This document shows positions 16,657 to 23,681 of a DNA stretch of 34,551 nt, in pieces. Numbering within the stretch: position 1 is the first letter of the stretch; each line of letters begins with the position of its first letter. A model generated the notes under the pieces. The model saw only the letters and a list, made by a program, of their open reading frames with translations. It searched no databases and was not told where the DNA came from. Source of the stretch: Iodidimonas nitroreducens (lineage in GTDB: Bacteria; Pseudomonadota; Alphaproteobacteria; Sphingomonadales; Rhodothalassiaceae); the NCBI GenBank assembly GCA_000710935.1, contig BAYV01000020.1:1-34551 (forward strand), in the 5' to 3' direction. The position numbers and the translations under genes are program-made.

Positions 16657-16898
16657 CGTCCTTTCCATTCACACGGCACGATGGCGGTCGACGCACCCAG
16701 CGTCGCAGACTCAAACAAGCTCCTCTTTCTTTGCGCTTACGCCCGTCACCAAGCGCCCAAGACGCCGCACCATCGACCCGCAATACAGACTCGTCTCATC
16801 GCTCAACTATGGCGCGCGAAAATCAACGAACGGTTAAGAATTATGAACATTTTGCAAGAAATTACATACAATGTACATAATCCGGTGAAAGCGAATAA

Positions 16899-16922
16899 CC
16901 CCCGCGCCGGATGGCGCGGGGG
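16899..16922 (-). terminator. Strong hairpin after the DUF736 gene
   Basis: CCCCCGCGCC (16899-16908), loop GGAT, then GGCGCGGGGG (16913-16922) form a perfect 10-bp stem 17 bases downstream of the DUF736 stop. On the minus strand it is followed by a weak T-rich stretch (TTATTCGCTTT), so it is a plausible intrinsic terminator. A near-copy in inverted orientation lies at 17860-17887. Between this hairpin and 16669 the DNA is AT-rich, contains TACATACAATGTACATA and probably carries the promoter of the DUF2285 gene. Confidence 0.65.
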
Positions 16923-16939
16923 CCGAGTGTCACCGCGAT

Positions 16940-17269
16940 TTAGCTGCGCGGGTTCCAGAGGATCGCCATGATGGCCGGATCATCCTGCCCGGCGGCGCGC
17001 CCGAGATTGGCGTAGATTTTCGCCGGGCCGAATTCGGGAGCGGAGAAGGTCAGCGACACGTATGGGTTGCCGCTGTTCTTGCCGACCCGGTTCCAACCGC
17101 CGCCGATCTCCACGCGGTCCTCGGTGTAGACCCGGAAGTCCGGCTGGGCGTCCGTTTCCTTCCGCGCGTTGGGCAGAATGCGGATGCGCTTCTTGAGGCT
17201 CATCGTCGCGAGCGTGCCTTCGTATCCACCGGTCTCGTTCTTCGTCACATATCCAAGTGCCTGTGCCAT
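16940..17269 (-). CDS. DUF736 family protein
   Basis: This 109-residue protein begins MAQALGYVTKNETGGYEGTL and continues with beta-strand-rich sequence (RIRILPNARK, PDFRVYTEDRVEIGGGWNR, NPYVSLTFSAPEFGPAKIYANLG), which is the typical DUF736 pattern. The family is frequent on rhizobial plasmids and ICEs, often near replication, partition or transfer genes, and is thought to be a small single-domain accessory protein; no catalytic motif is visible. I chose the ATG at 17269; the upstream extension to 17515 is a low-complexity reading of a long inverted repeat. It stands alone, with a 705-bp noncoding stretch upstream and a strong terminator hairpin downstream. Confidence 0.9.
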   Translation of the reverse strand: MAQALGYVTKNETGGYEGTLATMSLKKRIRILPNARKETDAQPDFRVYTEDRVEIGGGWNRVGKNSGNPYVSLTFSAPEFGPAKIYANLGRAAGQDDPAIMAILWNPRS

Positions 17270-17341
17270 CTTTCTGTCTCCTATTGGCTGTCGCGGGGCG
17301 CCCATCGCCCTGCTGACGCGGGACCGCCCATGGCGGGCGGG

Positions 17342-17458
17342 GGCCGCATGAACCGCGAGGCCGAAGCGGAGCGGAGGACCGGCGGGACGCACTTTTTTGT
17401 CTCGCGAGGAAGGCCGAAGGCCGGGGAAAAAAGTGCGGAACGCCGGTTTCATGCGGCC
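17342..17458. repeat. Extended imperfect inverted repeat (117 bp)
   Basis: Three nested arm pairs are visible: GGCCGCATGAACCG (17342-17355) with CGGTTTCATGCGGCC (17444-17458, one extra T); CCGGCG (17379-17384) with CGCCGG (17441-17446), which partly overlaps the outer arm; and GCACTTTTTT (17389-17398) with AAAAAAGTGC (17427-17436). The inner pair is perfect. The T6/A6 run beside a stem could act as a terminator in both directions, and the whole could form a cruciform or a long leader-RNA hairpin upstream of DUF736. Its role is unknown. Confidence 0.6.
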
Positions 17459-17859
17459 GCCGTTCGCCATAGGTCCATTGAGCAAAAGCAGGCGAACGGG
17501 TGTCACGCCAGCCATCGATCAGGAGATGTGGTGGTGCAGGCCGCGCGGATGTTCGTGACGCAAGATGACCGGTGGATACGAAGGCACGCGCTCGACGGTA
17601 TGGGTGCATCAGCGCAGCCGCATCCATGCCTGACCATAGAGGAGAAGAAACGAGCGTCTGACGAGATGATCGGTCCACAGAGGAAGCGCGGAATCGGAAG
17701 GCCCGAACCCGTCGGCGAGCGCCAGCGTAGCGCCTCAGCACCGATGACCTTTGCTCCCGAAGCTGGCCGCGCGAACAGAACCGCCGCATCCGAAGCGCTG
17801 CGGGACCCGGACCTTCCCGGCTGGCGATCCGCCTGTCCGCGCCTAGCAACGCACGACAC

Positions 17860-17887
17860 GGCCCCGGCGCCATCCGGCGCGGGGGCC
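17860..17887 (-). terminator. Hairpin downstream of parB
   Basis: GGCCCCGGCGCC (17860-17871), loop ATCC, GGCGCGGGGGCC (17876-17887) form a 12-bp stem with a single G-G mismatch, 88 bases after the parB stop. It shares about 19 bases with the reverse complement of the hairpin at 16899-16922. No T-run follows, so intrinsic termination would be inefficient; an RNA-stabilising or protein-binding role is possible. Confidence 0.45.
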
Positions 17888-17974
17888 ATTTCGTTGGCCA
17901 AGATTGAGCGGCGGCAGGCGCTCGCGGCCCTCCTATCTGGACAAGAGGGCCGCTCCCGCCTGCCACCGCCGGTT

Positions 17975-19684
17975 TCAGGAAACGAACGATTTGATGCGGG
18001 CCGTGTTGTCAGTGAGCCGCCCGCCGCCCGCTTTCGTGTAGGCCTTGAAGGGAAACTCCATATAGCGCGGCAACCATCCTTCGGCTTTCTTCCGCCCGTC
18101 CCCGGTGATGAAGTCGCGGACGATCTTCTTTTGAACCTTGGTCGTGGCGCTGACATTGGCGTCGGCGACCGCCTTGCCACCGATATGGCGAAGCATGGCG
18201 TTGACGGCGGCCTTATTGCGAAGAAGATCGAAGAAGGCGTCGTCCGCCTGCCAATAGTCGCGCATGTCCACCTTGAGATGGGTTCCGAGTGCCTCGACGA
18301 CGGCGGTTCCGGACTCCAAGGTTTCGGCCATGACGATGGCGAACACCCGCATCACCTCGTCGTCGGAGAGTTTCAAGAGCGCGGCGAATACCTCGACCAC
18401 CCGATAGTCGTCGCCGTTCGAGCGCACGACGGAATGGCCGTGGGCGGGCAATCCGAGAAGCTTGAGAACGGCCTTGCGTTCTTCGGCCAGCGCCGTCTCG
18501 GCCTTCGATTTCGCGACGCTCTCGGCGGTTTCCTCCTTGCGCGTCGCCTGCGGGTCGGGCTTGGTCTGCCACAGCGCCGAGCCGCCGATGGCATGAGCGA
18601 CCATGAGCCGGAGGGCGTCGCCCGGATGGCTCAACAAGGCATGGCGCACGGCGGCATGTCGGTGCAGCTCAAGATAGTTTTGCGCCGGATTGGTGAGCTC
18701 GGGGCGGTCGGCGGTAGCGGTGTTCTTATCGTCTTCGCCCACTGCTTTCCGCAGGCGGCGCTGATGCTCCTTCGCGGTGACAAAGCCCTCGTGAATGGCG
18801 ACTTCTCCGTTTTCGCGCACCTCGATATAGACCCGCCCGCTTTCACCCTTGGGCGTCGCCACATGGTCCCATTTGTGGAACCGCTCGCCCACGTCGAGCA
18901 CGGCAACTTCGGCCCATCCCTTGGCGAGAAGCGCGTCGCGCTTGGCGGCGACGGCTTCGTTCTGCAAGCGCCAGAACTGCTCAAGGTCGCCGAAATACCC
19001 CGTCTCGCCGAACAGGTCCGTCACGATCCGGCCCTTATAGGCGTCGAACGGGAACAGCGCCGCCCCGGTCGAAATCTCGCCGCCGAACAGCCATTGCTTC
19101 AACTGCCAGCCGCGCGGCGCGTGTTGCTCCGGGTCCTGAAAGAGCTTGAGCCAGTCTGCCTGCTGCGCCTTGCTCGCCAAGGTCAGTTGGCGGATAGTCT
19201 GGGCGTCGATCTCCTCGTTGCGGTAGGCCTCTCGGATGTCCGGGAGTAACTCGCCGAGGGCAAGCGCGCGCTTCACCATGATCTCGGTTACGCCGAAGGT
19301 GGCGGCGATGTCCTCAACCGTTCGGCCCTCTTTCACCAGCCGGGCGAAGGTCTCCCAGCGCGCCACTTCGTCCGGGTCAAGCCGGGCGATGTTTTCGATC
19401 AGCGACGCTTCCAGCGCCGCCGCGTCGTCGCCTTCAGCCATGACGGCGCAGGGAACGGGATCGATCTCGCCGCCTTCCTTCGCGATGGCCTTGAGCGAGA
19501 AGAAGCGCCGCCGCCCGGCGACGATCTCGTAACCCTTGCCGTTCTTGCGAACGAGCAAGGGCTGCTGCACGCCGCGCGCCCGGATCGAGGGCAGGATGTC
19601 GGACACGTCCGGCGCTTTGCGCGCATGGCGCATGTTGAGCGCCGAGACTTTCAGTTGGTCGAGGGGGATATGTTGAAGTTCCAT
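17975..19684 (-). CDS. ParB/RepB/Spo0J-family protein of an integrative element
   Basis: This 569-residue protein starts MELQHIPLDQLKVSALNMR and has the ParB/Srx N-terminal domain, with GYEIVAGRRRFFSLKAIA (about 51-68) as the nucleotide-binding segment and IENIARLDPDEVARWETF following, then a KorB/ParB HTH (TVEDIAATFGVTEIMVKRALALGELLP, about 120-150). The long C-terminal region, about 400 residues with charged helices, is typical of the large ParB-like proteins of alphaproteobacterial ICEs. These may stabilise the element, act as transcriptional regulators or, in some relatives, as nucleases. The ribosome site AGGAGAAG lies 7 bases before the ATG. It follows the PP-loop gene after 67 bases containing two hairpins. 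Confidence 0.9.
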   Translation of the reverse strand: MELQHIPLDQLKVSALNMRHARKAPDVSDILPSIRARGVQQPLLVRKNGKGYEIVAGRRRFFSLKAIAKEGGEIDPVPCAVMAEGDDAAALEASLIENIARLDPDEVARWETFARLVKEGRTVEDIAATFGVTEIMVKRALALGELLPDIREAYRNEEIDAQTIRQLTLASKAQQADWLKLFQDPEQHAPRGWQLKQWLFGGEISTGAALFPFDAYKGRIVTDLFGETGYFGDLEQFWRLQNEAVAAKRDALLAKGWAEVAVLDVGERFHKWDHVATPKGESGRVYIEVRENGEVAIHEGFVTAKEHQRRLRKAVGEDDKNTATADRPELTNPAQNYLELHRHAAVRHALLSHPGDALRLMVAHAIGGSALWQTKPDPQATRKEETAESVAKSKAETALAEERKAVLKLLGLPAHGHSVVRSNGDDYRVVEVFAALLKLSDDEVMRVFAIVMAETLESGTAVVEALGTHLKVDMRDYWQADDAFFDLLRNKAAVNAMLRHIGGKAVADANVSATTKVQKKIVRDFITGDGRKKAEGWLPRYMEFPFKAYTKAGGGRLTDNTARIKSFVS

Positions 19685-19705
19685 TGGGTCTTCTCCTTTG
19701 CTGAG

Positions 19706-19746
19706 GCTCCGGTTACCCGGAGCGATGAAGCGCCCGGATCGGGCGC
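19706..19746 (-). terminator. Two tandem hairpins between the PP-loop gene and parB
   Basis: GCTCCGG-TTAC-CCGGAGC (19706-19723) and GCGCCCG-GAT-CGGGCGC (19730-19746) are two perfect 7-bp stems packed into the 67-base gap. On the minus strand the second comes first, just after the PP-loop stop at 19752, and the first ends 20 bases before the parB start. They could attenuate read-through from the ardC operon into parB or mark RNA-processing ends. No T-run follows either stem. Confidence 0.5.
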
Positions 19747-19751
19747 GAAAG

Positions 19752-20624
19752 TCAGTCCGTGCAGACGCAATCCTCGCGCTCCCAATCGATCTCGGGTGCG
19801 GCAGGGTCGGTTAAATCGAGCACGCCTTGCCGCTCGACCTGATCGAACAGGCGTGCATAGGGTTCGCGGTCGACGCGAAAGACGCGCATGTCCGGGCAAT
19901 GGCCCTTGGCGCTCGTTTTGCCGGGCTTGGCTTCCTGCGCGATCCACCAGTCCGCGAGGTCGGGCCGGTCGCGCATGATCGCCTCGATCTTCCAGCGGGC
20001 TTTGAGGAAGCAGAGGTCGCAATTGCCCTCGTGAGAGCGAAGCGCGAGGTCGAAGGGCTGCTCCGCCCACCAATCGAGCACGTCCGCTTCGGTCACGCGC
20101 GCGTCGGCCAAAGGTAGCTGGACGGTCGCGCCTGTACGCTTGCGCACGCCGCAGGCGCGCTGGCGATAGACGCGCTTCGGCTCATCCGCGCGCAGGCCCA
20201 AGACGCTCGACCAGCTTTTCCAGCCGAGCCAATGGCGGGCGTAGGAGTCGATGCGGTCGCGTTTCAGGAAGGACGTGCAGAACCGCATGCGCGGGTTGGG
20301 CACGAAGCCCTTGCGGTCGATCAGCGCTTCGAAGGGCTCGCCGTTCCGGGACGCGCTGTTGTGCGAGACGATCCGTGTGCGGTGCGGTTCGTTCCAATCA
20401 TATTCGACCCAAGTGATGTGAACGCCCCAGCGCGCGCCACATTCGGCCACGAAGTCGAGCGTCTCGGTGCGCTCCTTGCCGGTGTTGGCGAAGACGACGC
20501 GCACGTCGTCCGTCAGCGCGCCGCCATGGGCGTCGAGGATGTGCTTGAGCATGTAGCCGGACGTGCGCCCGCCCGAAAACGAGATCACGGCGGGACCGGC
20601 GATGCGGTAGGGATCGCGGGTCAT
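19752..20624 (-). CDS. PP-loop ATPase of the PAPS reductase-like family
   Basis: From the ATG at 20624 (MTRDPYRIAGPAVISFSGG) the product is 290 residues. SFSGGRTSGYML (about 15-26) is the PP-loop of the adenine-nucleotide alpha-hydrolase superfamily, followed by VVFANTGKERTETLDFV, as in PAPS reductase-like proteins. Cysteines are numerous: Cys116 (RFCTSFLKRDRI), Cys158, the pair CDLC (202-205), Cys243 and CVC near the end (286 and 288), which suggests a metal or iron-sulfur site. The family includes IbrA- and DndC-like members, and sulfate assimilation is unlikely in this setting. The start overlaps the upstream 77-codon gene as ATGA; ardC, this pair and parB share direction. Confidence 0.85.
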   Translation of the reverse strand: MTRDPYRIAGPAVISFSGGRTSGYMLKHILDAHGGALTDDVRVVFANTGKERTETLDFVAECGARWGVHITWVEYDWNEPHRTRIVSHNSASRNGEPFEALIDRKGFVPNPRMRFCTSFLKRDRIDSYARHWLGWKSWSSVLGLRADEPKRVYRQRACGVRKRTGATVQLPLADARVTEADVLDWWAEQPFDLALRSHEGNCDLCFLKARWKIEAIMRDRPDLADWWIAQEAKPGKTSAKGHCPDMRVFRVDREPYARLFDQVERQGVLDLTDPAAPEIDWEREDCVCTD

Positions 20625-20854
20625 GGCTTGCCCCTCCGCATTTCGTCGATCCAATCGATCTGACGGCGGCCTTCCACGTCGAACAGGCCAAGATCGCACG
20701 GCTTTTGCTGCGTGTTCGAGTTGTGCTTCGGGGTCATCGGTTGGCGGGCGCGCCATTCCAGCCGGTCACGAAGCGTGATCGGCTTGACGCCCGGCGCGAT
20801 GATCTGCTCGCCTTCTGGCGTCGTCTCGGTGGGGAATTCGGGATTGCCAGTCAT
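20621..20854 (-). CDS. Small protein coupled to ardC and the PP-loop gene
   Basis: This 77-residue protein (MTGNPEFPTETTPEGEQII) overlaps ardC by 4 bases (ATGA) and the PP-loop gene by another ATGA, so the three are almost certainly translated together. Visible features are ITLRDRLEWRARQPMTPKH and the C-terminal PCDLGLFDVEGRRQIDWIDEM. I recall similar small proteins in the same position in other alphaproteobacterial elements but know no assigned function. There are no membrane segments and one cysteine. The double overlap and good frame use make it a real gene. Confidence 0.75.
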   Translation of the reverse strand: MTGNPEFPTETTPEGEQIIAPGVKPITLRDRLEWRARQPMTPKHNSNTQQKPCDLGLFDVEGRRQIDWIDEMRRGKP

Positions 20855-21828
20855 TCCGCCGCCTCCGCCTTTACGGGCTCGGCGTCGCGAAAGGCGAGGA
20901 TGAAATCGGCGGCTTTGGAGGCTTGGCTCGCCGCGCGGAAGATCGCGCGATTTTCTTCTCTCAGGGCTTCAAGCCATGAGCCGATATAGTCCGTGTGCCG
21001 AACGGTGGGTGCGATGCTGAGCGAAGCGCAGACAAAGGCGCTCGCCATCTCCGCGACCAGTTCCTCGCGGGCATAGGGTTTCGATCCGAAGGAATGGGGC
21101 AGGTCGCGGGCGAGTCTCGTCTCGTGGCCGGTCCAGTGGCCAAGTTCGTGAAAACAGGTGCGGTAGTAGTTCACCTGCTCGAAGAAGGCGGGTTGTGGCG
21201 GTACACGGATGAAGTCTTGGCTCGGCACATAGAAAGCCTTCGTTCCGCCAATGCGGAAGTCCGCGCCCGTCGCTGCGATGAGGCGTTCGGCGTGCGGAAT
21301 GATCTCGGCTTCTGGCAACGGGGCCGCACCTGCGTAAGCGTCTTCCGGCAGGCCTTCGCATTGCTCCACGTTGAACAGGGTGAAGCGTTTGAGGAACGGC
21401 ACGCGCCCCGGCTCGTCGCCGTCCTGCTCGGCCCGCTCGCGCTCGGCCTTGGGAATGAAGGTATCGGCGTGGCACGCGGTGACGCCGCGCTCGCCCTTCA
21501 TGACGTGGCCGCCCATTTCCTGGGCTTGGGCGTAGGTCAGCCATGTTTGCGTCGCGAAGCCCGCACGCACGATGTGATGCCACAAAATCAGGATGTTGAC
21601 GCCCGAATAGGTGCGGCCCGTGAGCGCGTTCTTGGGCAGGCCAAGCCCCGCCTTCGCGCCCGGCGCACCCCAAGGCTGCACCCAAGGCGCGCGGCCCGCC
21701 TCAAGCTCGGCGATGATGCGGGCGGTCACCTCGTCATAGAGCGAAGGCTTGGCCGCACGGCCCGCCTGCTCGCTATTCTGTCTCCCGCGCTTTCCGCGTG
21801 TCGCTGTGTCCGTGGTTTCTGGCGTCAT
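20851..21828 (-). CDS. ardC: ArdC-like antirestriction protein (DUF1738, zincin-like)
   Basis: ArdC-type proteins protect incoming conjugative DNA from host restriction and combine an ssDNA-binding N-terminal domain with a zincin-like C-terminal metallopeptidase domain. The 325-residue product shows both: residues 30-150 contain APWVQPWG, the NALTGRTYSGVNILIL segment and the GERGVTACH region, and HELGHWTGH (about 227-235) is the zinc site, with a third ligand likely in EELVAEMASAF (about 255-265). The N terminus is basic. It starts the ardC-77aa-PP-loop operon, downstream of a hairpin-rich noncoding region. Early expression on entry into a recipient would fit the family, but no single-strand promoter is proven here. 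Confidence 0.92.
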   Translation of the reverse strand: MTPETTDTATRGKRGRQNSEQAGRAAKPSLYDEVTARIIAELEAGRAPWVQPWGAPGAKAGLGLPKNALTGRTYSGVNILILWHHIVRAGFATQTWLTYAQAQEMGGHVMKGERGVTACHADTFIPKAERERAEQDGDEPGRVPFLKRFTLFNVEQCEGLPEDAYAGAAPLPEAEIIPHAERLIAATGADFRIGGTKAFYVPSQDFIRVPPQPAFFEQVNYYRTCFHELGHWTGHETRLARDLPHSFGSKPYAREELVAEMASAFVCASLSIAPTVRHTDYIGSWLEALREENRAIFRAASQASKAADFILAFRDAEPVKAEAAE

Positions 21829-22335
21829 CGTTGCCGCTCCCTCTGGTCCTCCGCGCGCGCCTTTCCCCGGAAGGGGGGCGGGCGGTAAGCGACCGGGAGC
21901 CCCGCCGGGTCAGGCGGGACGCAACTGTCTTGGTAGGACGAGAAAACCGACGTGGACGGACATAAAGCCAAGGCGGTTGCGGGCCGCCCCGGCGGGGCTA
22001 CAAGGGAGTGTCCGGCCGCCCCCCGCACCGGGAAAGGCCACAAAGAAGTCGCCGCCCGAAAGGGCGGCGTCCGTATGCCGGACCAAAGGTCCGGCCCCGC
22101 GCGAGGGATCGTGACCCGAATGGGCGGAGACCGCGCGAAGCGCGGGCTCCGTGGAGCTTAGGCCGCGCCAGCGGCCTTAGCGGAATAGAGCCCGGCGCCC
22201 GGCCGCAAGGCCGGGCGGGCGCAAACGCCAACGCTACGGCCGTGCGTCCAGCACCCAGAAGGGTCGCCGCTTGGGCCGGCGAACAGCCCGGCGTAAGTTC
22301 GCTCGCGCAAGGGCTCGATCATTGCGCCTTCCTCG
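21829..22335. other. Hairpin-rich noncoding region, possible structured RNA
   Basis: These 507 bases have no credible gene. They contain at least eight short GC-rich hairpins: 21865-21876 (loop GGAA), 21901-21918, 21986-21998 (loop GGC), 22051-22068 (7 bp, loop GAAA), 22077-22095 (8 bp, loop AAA), 22131-22145 (6 bp, loop GAA), 22161-22176 (6 bp, loop GCCA) and 22197-22216 (8 bp, loop GCAA). Several loops are purine-rich or GNRA when read on the plus strand, pointing to a rightward transcript, divergent from ardC. A longer-range pairing of CGGTTGCGGG (21974-21983) with CCCGCACCG (22023-22031) is possible. The ardC promoter must lie near the left end. Known RNA families were not recognised. Confidence 0.5.
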
Positions 22336-22689
22336 TCAAACCGAGCGCGGACCAAAAAGAATGATAGCCGCGCCAAAGAGACAGATCGAAGCGCCTATGA
22401 CGTCCCAACGATCCGGGCGCTGAGCTTCCACCAGCCAAAGCCAAGCCAGTGAGGACGCGATGTAAATTCCCCCATAGGCGGCATACGCCCGACCGGCGAA
22501 ATCGCTGTCGATCCGGGTCAGAAGAAAAGCGAACAGCGCCAGACTTGCCATGCCCGGCGCTAGCCAGAGCGGAGATTTTCCGAGCCGCAACCACGCCCAA
22601 AAGCTGAAACAACCAGCGATCTCGGCTACGGCAGCGCCGACATAGATGGCCAGGGCGGCTATGGGCGCGAAAGGGGTGGCTATGCTCAC
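22336..22689 (-). CDS. YnfA family (UPF0060) small membrane protein
   Basis: This 117-residue protein has four membrane helices (about 8-28, 35-57, 64-85 and 93-113) and the family segments [41 protein letters not shown] and [20 protein letters not shown]. YnfA proteins resemble small multidrug transporters. Its start overlaps the stop of the MerR-family regulator as ATGA, so the two are co-translated, which places it in the metal-resistance block; a role in metal or cation export is inference from this context. It is the last gene of the leftward unit; no clear terminator follows. Confidence 0.9.
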   Translation of the reverse strand: MSIATPFAPIAALAIYVGAAVAEIAGCFSFWAWLRLGKSPLWLAPGMASLALFAFLLTRIDSDFAGRAYAAYGGIYIASSLAWLWLVEAQRPDRWDVIGASICLFGAAIILFGPRSV

Positions 22690-23123
22690 GGCTTGGCCTC
22701 CGTCGGCCGATGGTCATCGGCCATACAGTGAGCATGGTTGCTCAGGACCTCGATGACGCGGCAATCGGAGATTCTGCCCCCGCGGCATTGGTCAATCATG
22801 CGCATGAGTTCGGTCTTCAGCGACCCCAGACGCGCGATCCGACGCTCGACCTCGTCAAGCTGCCGACGGGCGATCGCGTCGGCCGCGACGCAAGGCTGGT
22901 TCGGATCGTCGGACAGGCTCAAGAGATCTCGGATCGCGTCCAAGGCGAAGCCGAGTTCACGGGCATGGCGGATGAACATTAGACGGTCAATATCCGCCTG
23001 GGCGTAGAGCCGACGGTTGCCCTCGGAGCGTGGGGCCACGGGCAAGAGGCCAATCTGTTCATAGTATCGGATGGTCTGCACTTTGCAGGAGGCCGCACGC
23101 GCCACATGGCCGATCGTGTACAT
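22686..23123 (-). CDS. MerR-family metal sensor of the czc block (PbrR/CadR/ZntR type)
   Basis: This 145-residue regulator has the MerR winged HTH ([28 protein letters not shown]), a dimerisation helix (about 83-112) and many potential ligands: Cys13, Cys78, Cys113, Cys121 and the C-terminal HAHC with Cys133. Cys78 with Cys113 and Cys121 resembles CadR/ZntR, and Cys13, Cys78 and Cys133 fall one residue from the PbrR triad (14, 79, 134), so Pb, Cd and Zn are all possible inducers. It sits divergent to the czc operon and just beside a 19-bp-spacer promoter with a central dyad, its likely target, and overlaps ynfA by ATGA. Confidence 0.9.
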   Translation of the reverse strand: MYTIGHVARAASCKVQTIRYYEQIGLLPVAPRSEGNRRLYAQADIDRLMFIRHARELGFALDAIRDLLSLSDDPNQPCVAADAIARRQLDEVERRIARLGSLKTELMRMIDQCRGGRISDCRVIEVLSNHAHCMADDHRPTEAKP

Positions 23124-23156
23124 GGTCTTCTTCGGTCCCCTAATCGAAATTTGGGC

Positions 23157-23187
23157 TTGCTTCTACAGCTACTGTAGATGTTATATG
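23157..23187 (+). promoter_or_regulatory. MerR-type promoter of the czc operon
   Basis: TTGCTT (23157-23162) and TATATG (23182-23187) are separated by exactly 19 bp, and the spacer begins with the dyad CTACAGCTACTGTAG (23163-23177). This geometry matches the promoters of CadR, PbrR and ZntR. It points right, towards the exported peptide and czcCBA, and its left edge is 34 bases from the regulator start at 23123 on the other strand. The transcript would start near 23195 and leave a leader of about 95 bases. Confidence 0.85.
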
Positions 23188-23289
23188 TTATGCATGCGGG
23201 GCGCAACGATGGTTTCCCATTTGGGACCGATGGTTGCCGAAGGATGGACTTTGAGGATTGTTAACCACATACGGTTAGTATCGCGCAGG

Positions 23290-23598
23290 ATGAAGAAGGT
23301 CTTGTTACTGCTTGGGATGGTTGTCTTTGTCGCGATTCAACTCGCCGACATCGCGATCCTTGACGCCGCGCCGGTTGACAGCCTCGAATTCCATACGCAG
23401 TCAGATCACGACCAGGACAAGCAAGCCTTTGACGGCTGCGAAATCCATTGTGGTTGCCACAGCCTGCACCATATGACGGCCGCCGTACTCGCCGGTGGAA
23501 ACATCTATGCAGCGCCGACCGATCAAGAATTCCCGCGTGACAACGCCGGGAAGAATTCCGCCGGCCAAGGTCCGCCGGTCCCCCCTCCCAACGCCTGA
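23290..23598 (+). CDS. Small exported Cys/His-rich protein at the head of the czc operon
   Basis: From the ATG at 23290 (MKKVLLLLGMVVFVAIQLA) the product is 102 residues with a signal sequence or membrane anchor to about residue 27. The mature part contains FHTQSDHDQDKQAFDG and then CEIHCGCHSLHH, a dense cluster of three Cys and four His suited to metal binding. Position and design recall CzcI-like proteins at the start of czc operons, thought to tune metal response, but identity is not assured. In-frame ATGs at 23209, 23227 and 23242 would extend it; I prefer 23290 because it gives a proper export signal. czcC follows after 83 bases. Confidence 0.7.
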   Translation: MKKVLLLLGMVVFVAIQLADIAILDAAPVDSLEFHTQSDHDQDKQAFDGCEIHCGCHSLHHMTAAVLAGGNIYAAPTDQEFPRDNAGKNSAGQGPPVPPPNA

Positions 23599-23681
23599 AC
23601 TCTCTATGCCCTGAGTCTGTGCGCGAACACGGCATCGTTGTGGCGCGTGCACCCTGGTAACCGAGACAGAGAGTTCAATGA

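Larger units (their letters stand above)
17270..17974. other. Noncoding stretch between parB and DUF736
   Basis: I see no credible gene in these 705 bases: the open frames are Arg/Ser/Pro-rich by-products of high GC, without ribosome sites. The stretch holds the extended inverted repeat at 17342-17458 and the hairpin at 17860-17887, listed separately. The DUF736 promoter should lie near its left end. The middle (17460-17850) shows no clear symmetry or coding signal. Confidence 0.6.

Noticed and set aside
17330-19249. 639-codon open frame on the plus strand across the noncoding stretch and parB
   Set aside because: The parB part is an antisense shadow and the rest is low-complexity; no start signal, no recognisable motif.
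21749-22114. Plus-strand 121-codon frame in the hairpin-rich region as a gene
   Set aside because: Its composition (Pro/Arg/Ala/Gly) follows the GC-rich hairpins, it begins inside ardC antisense, and it has no ribosome site.
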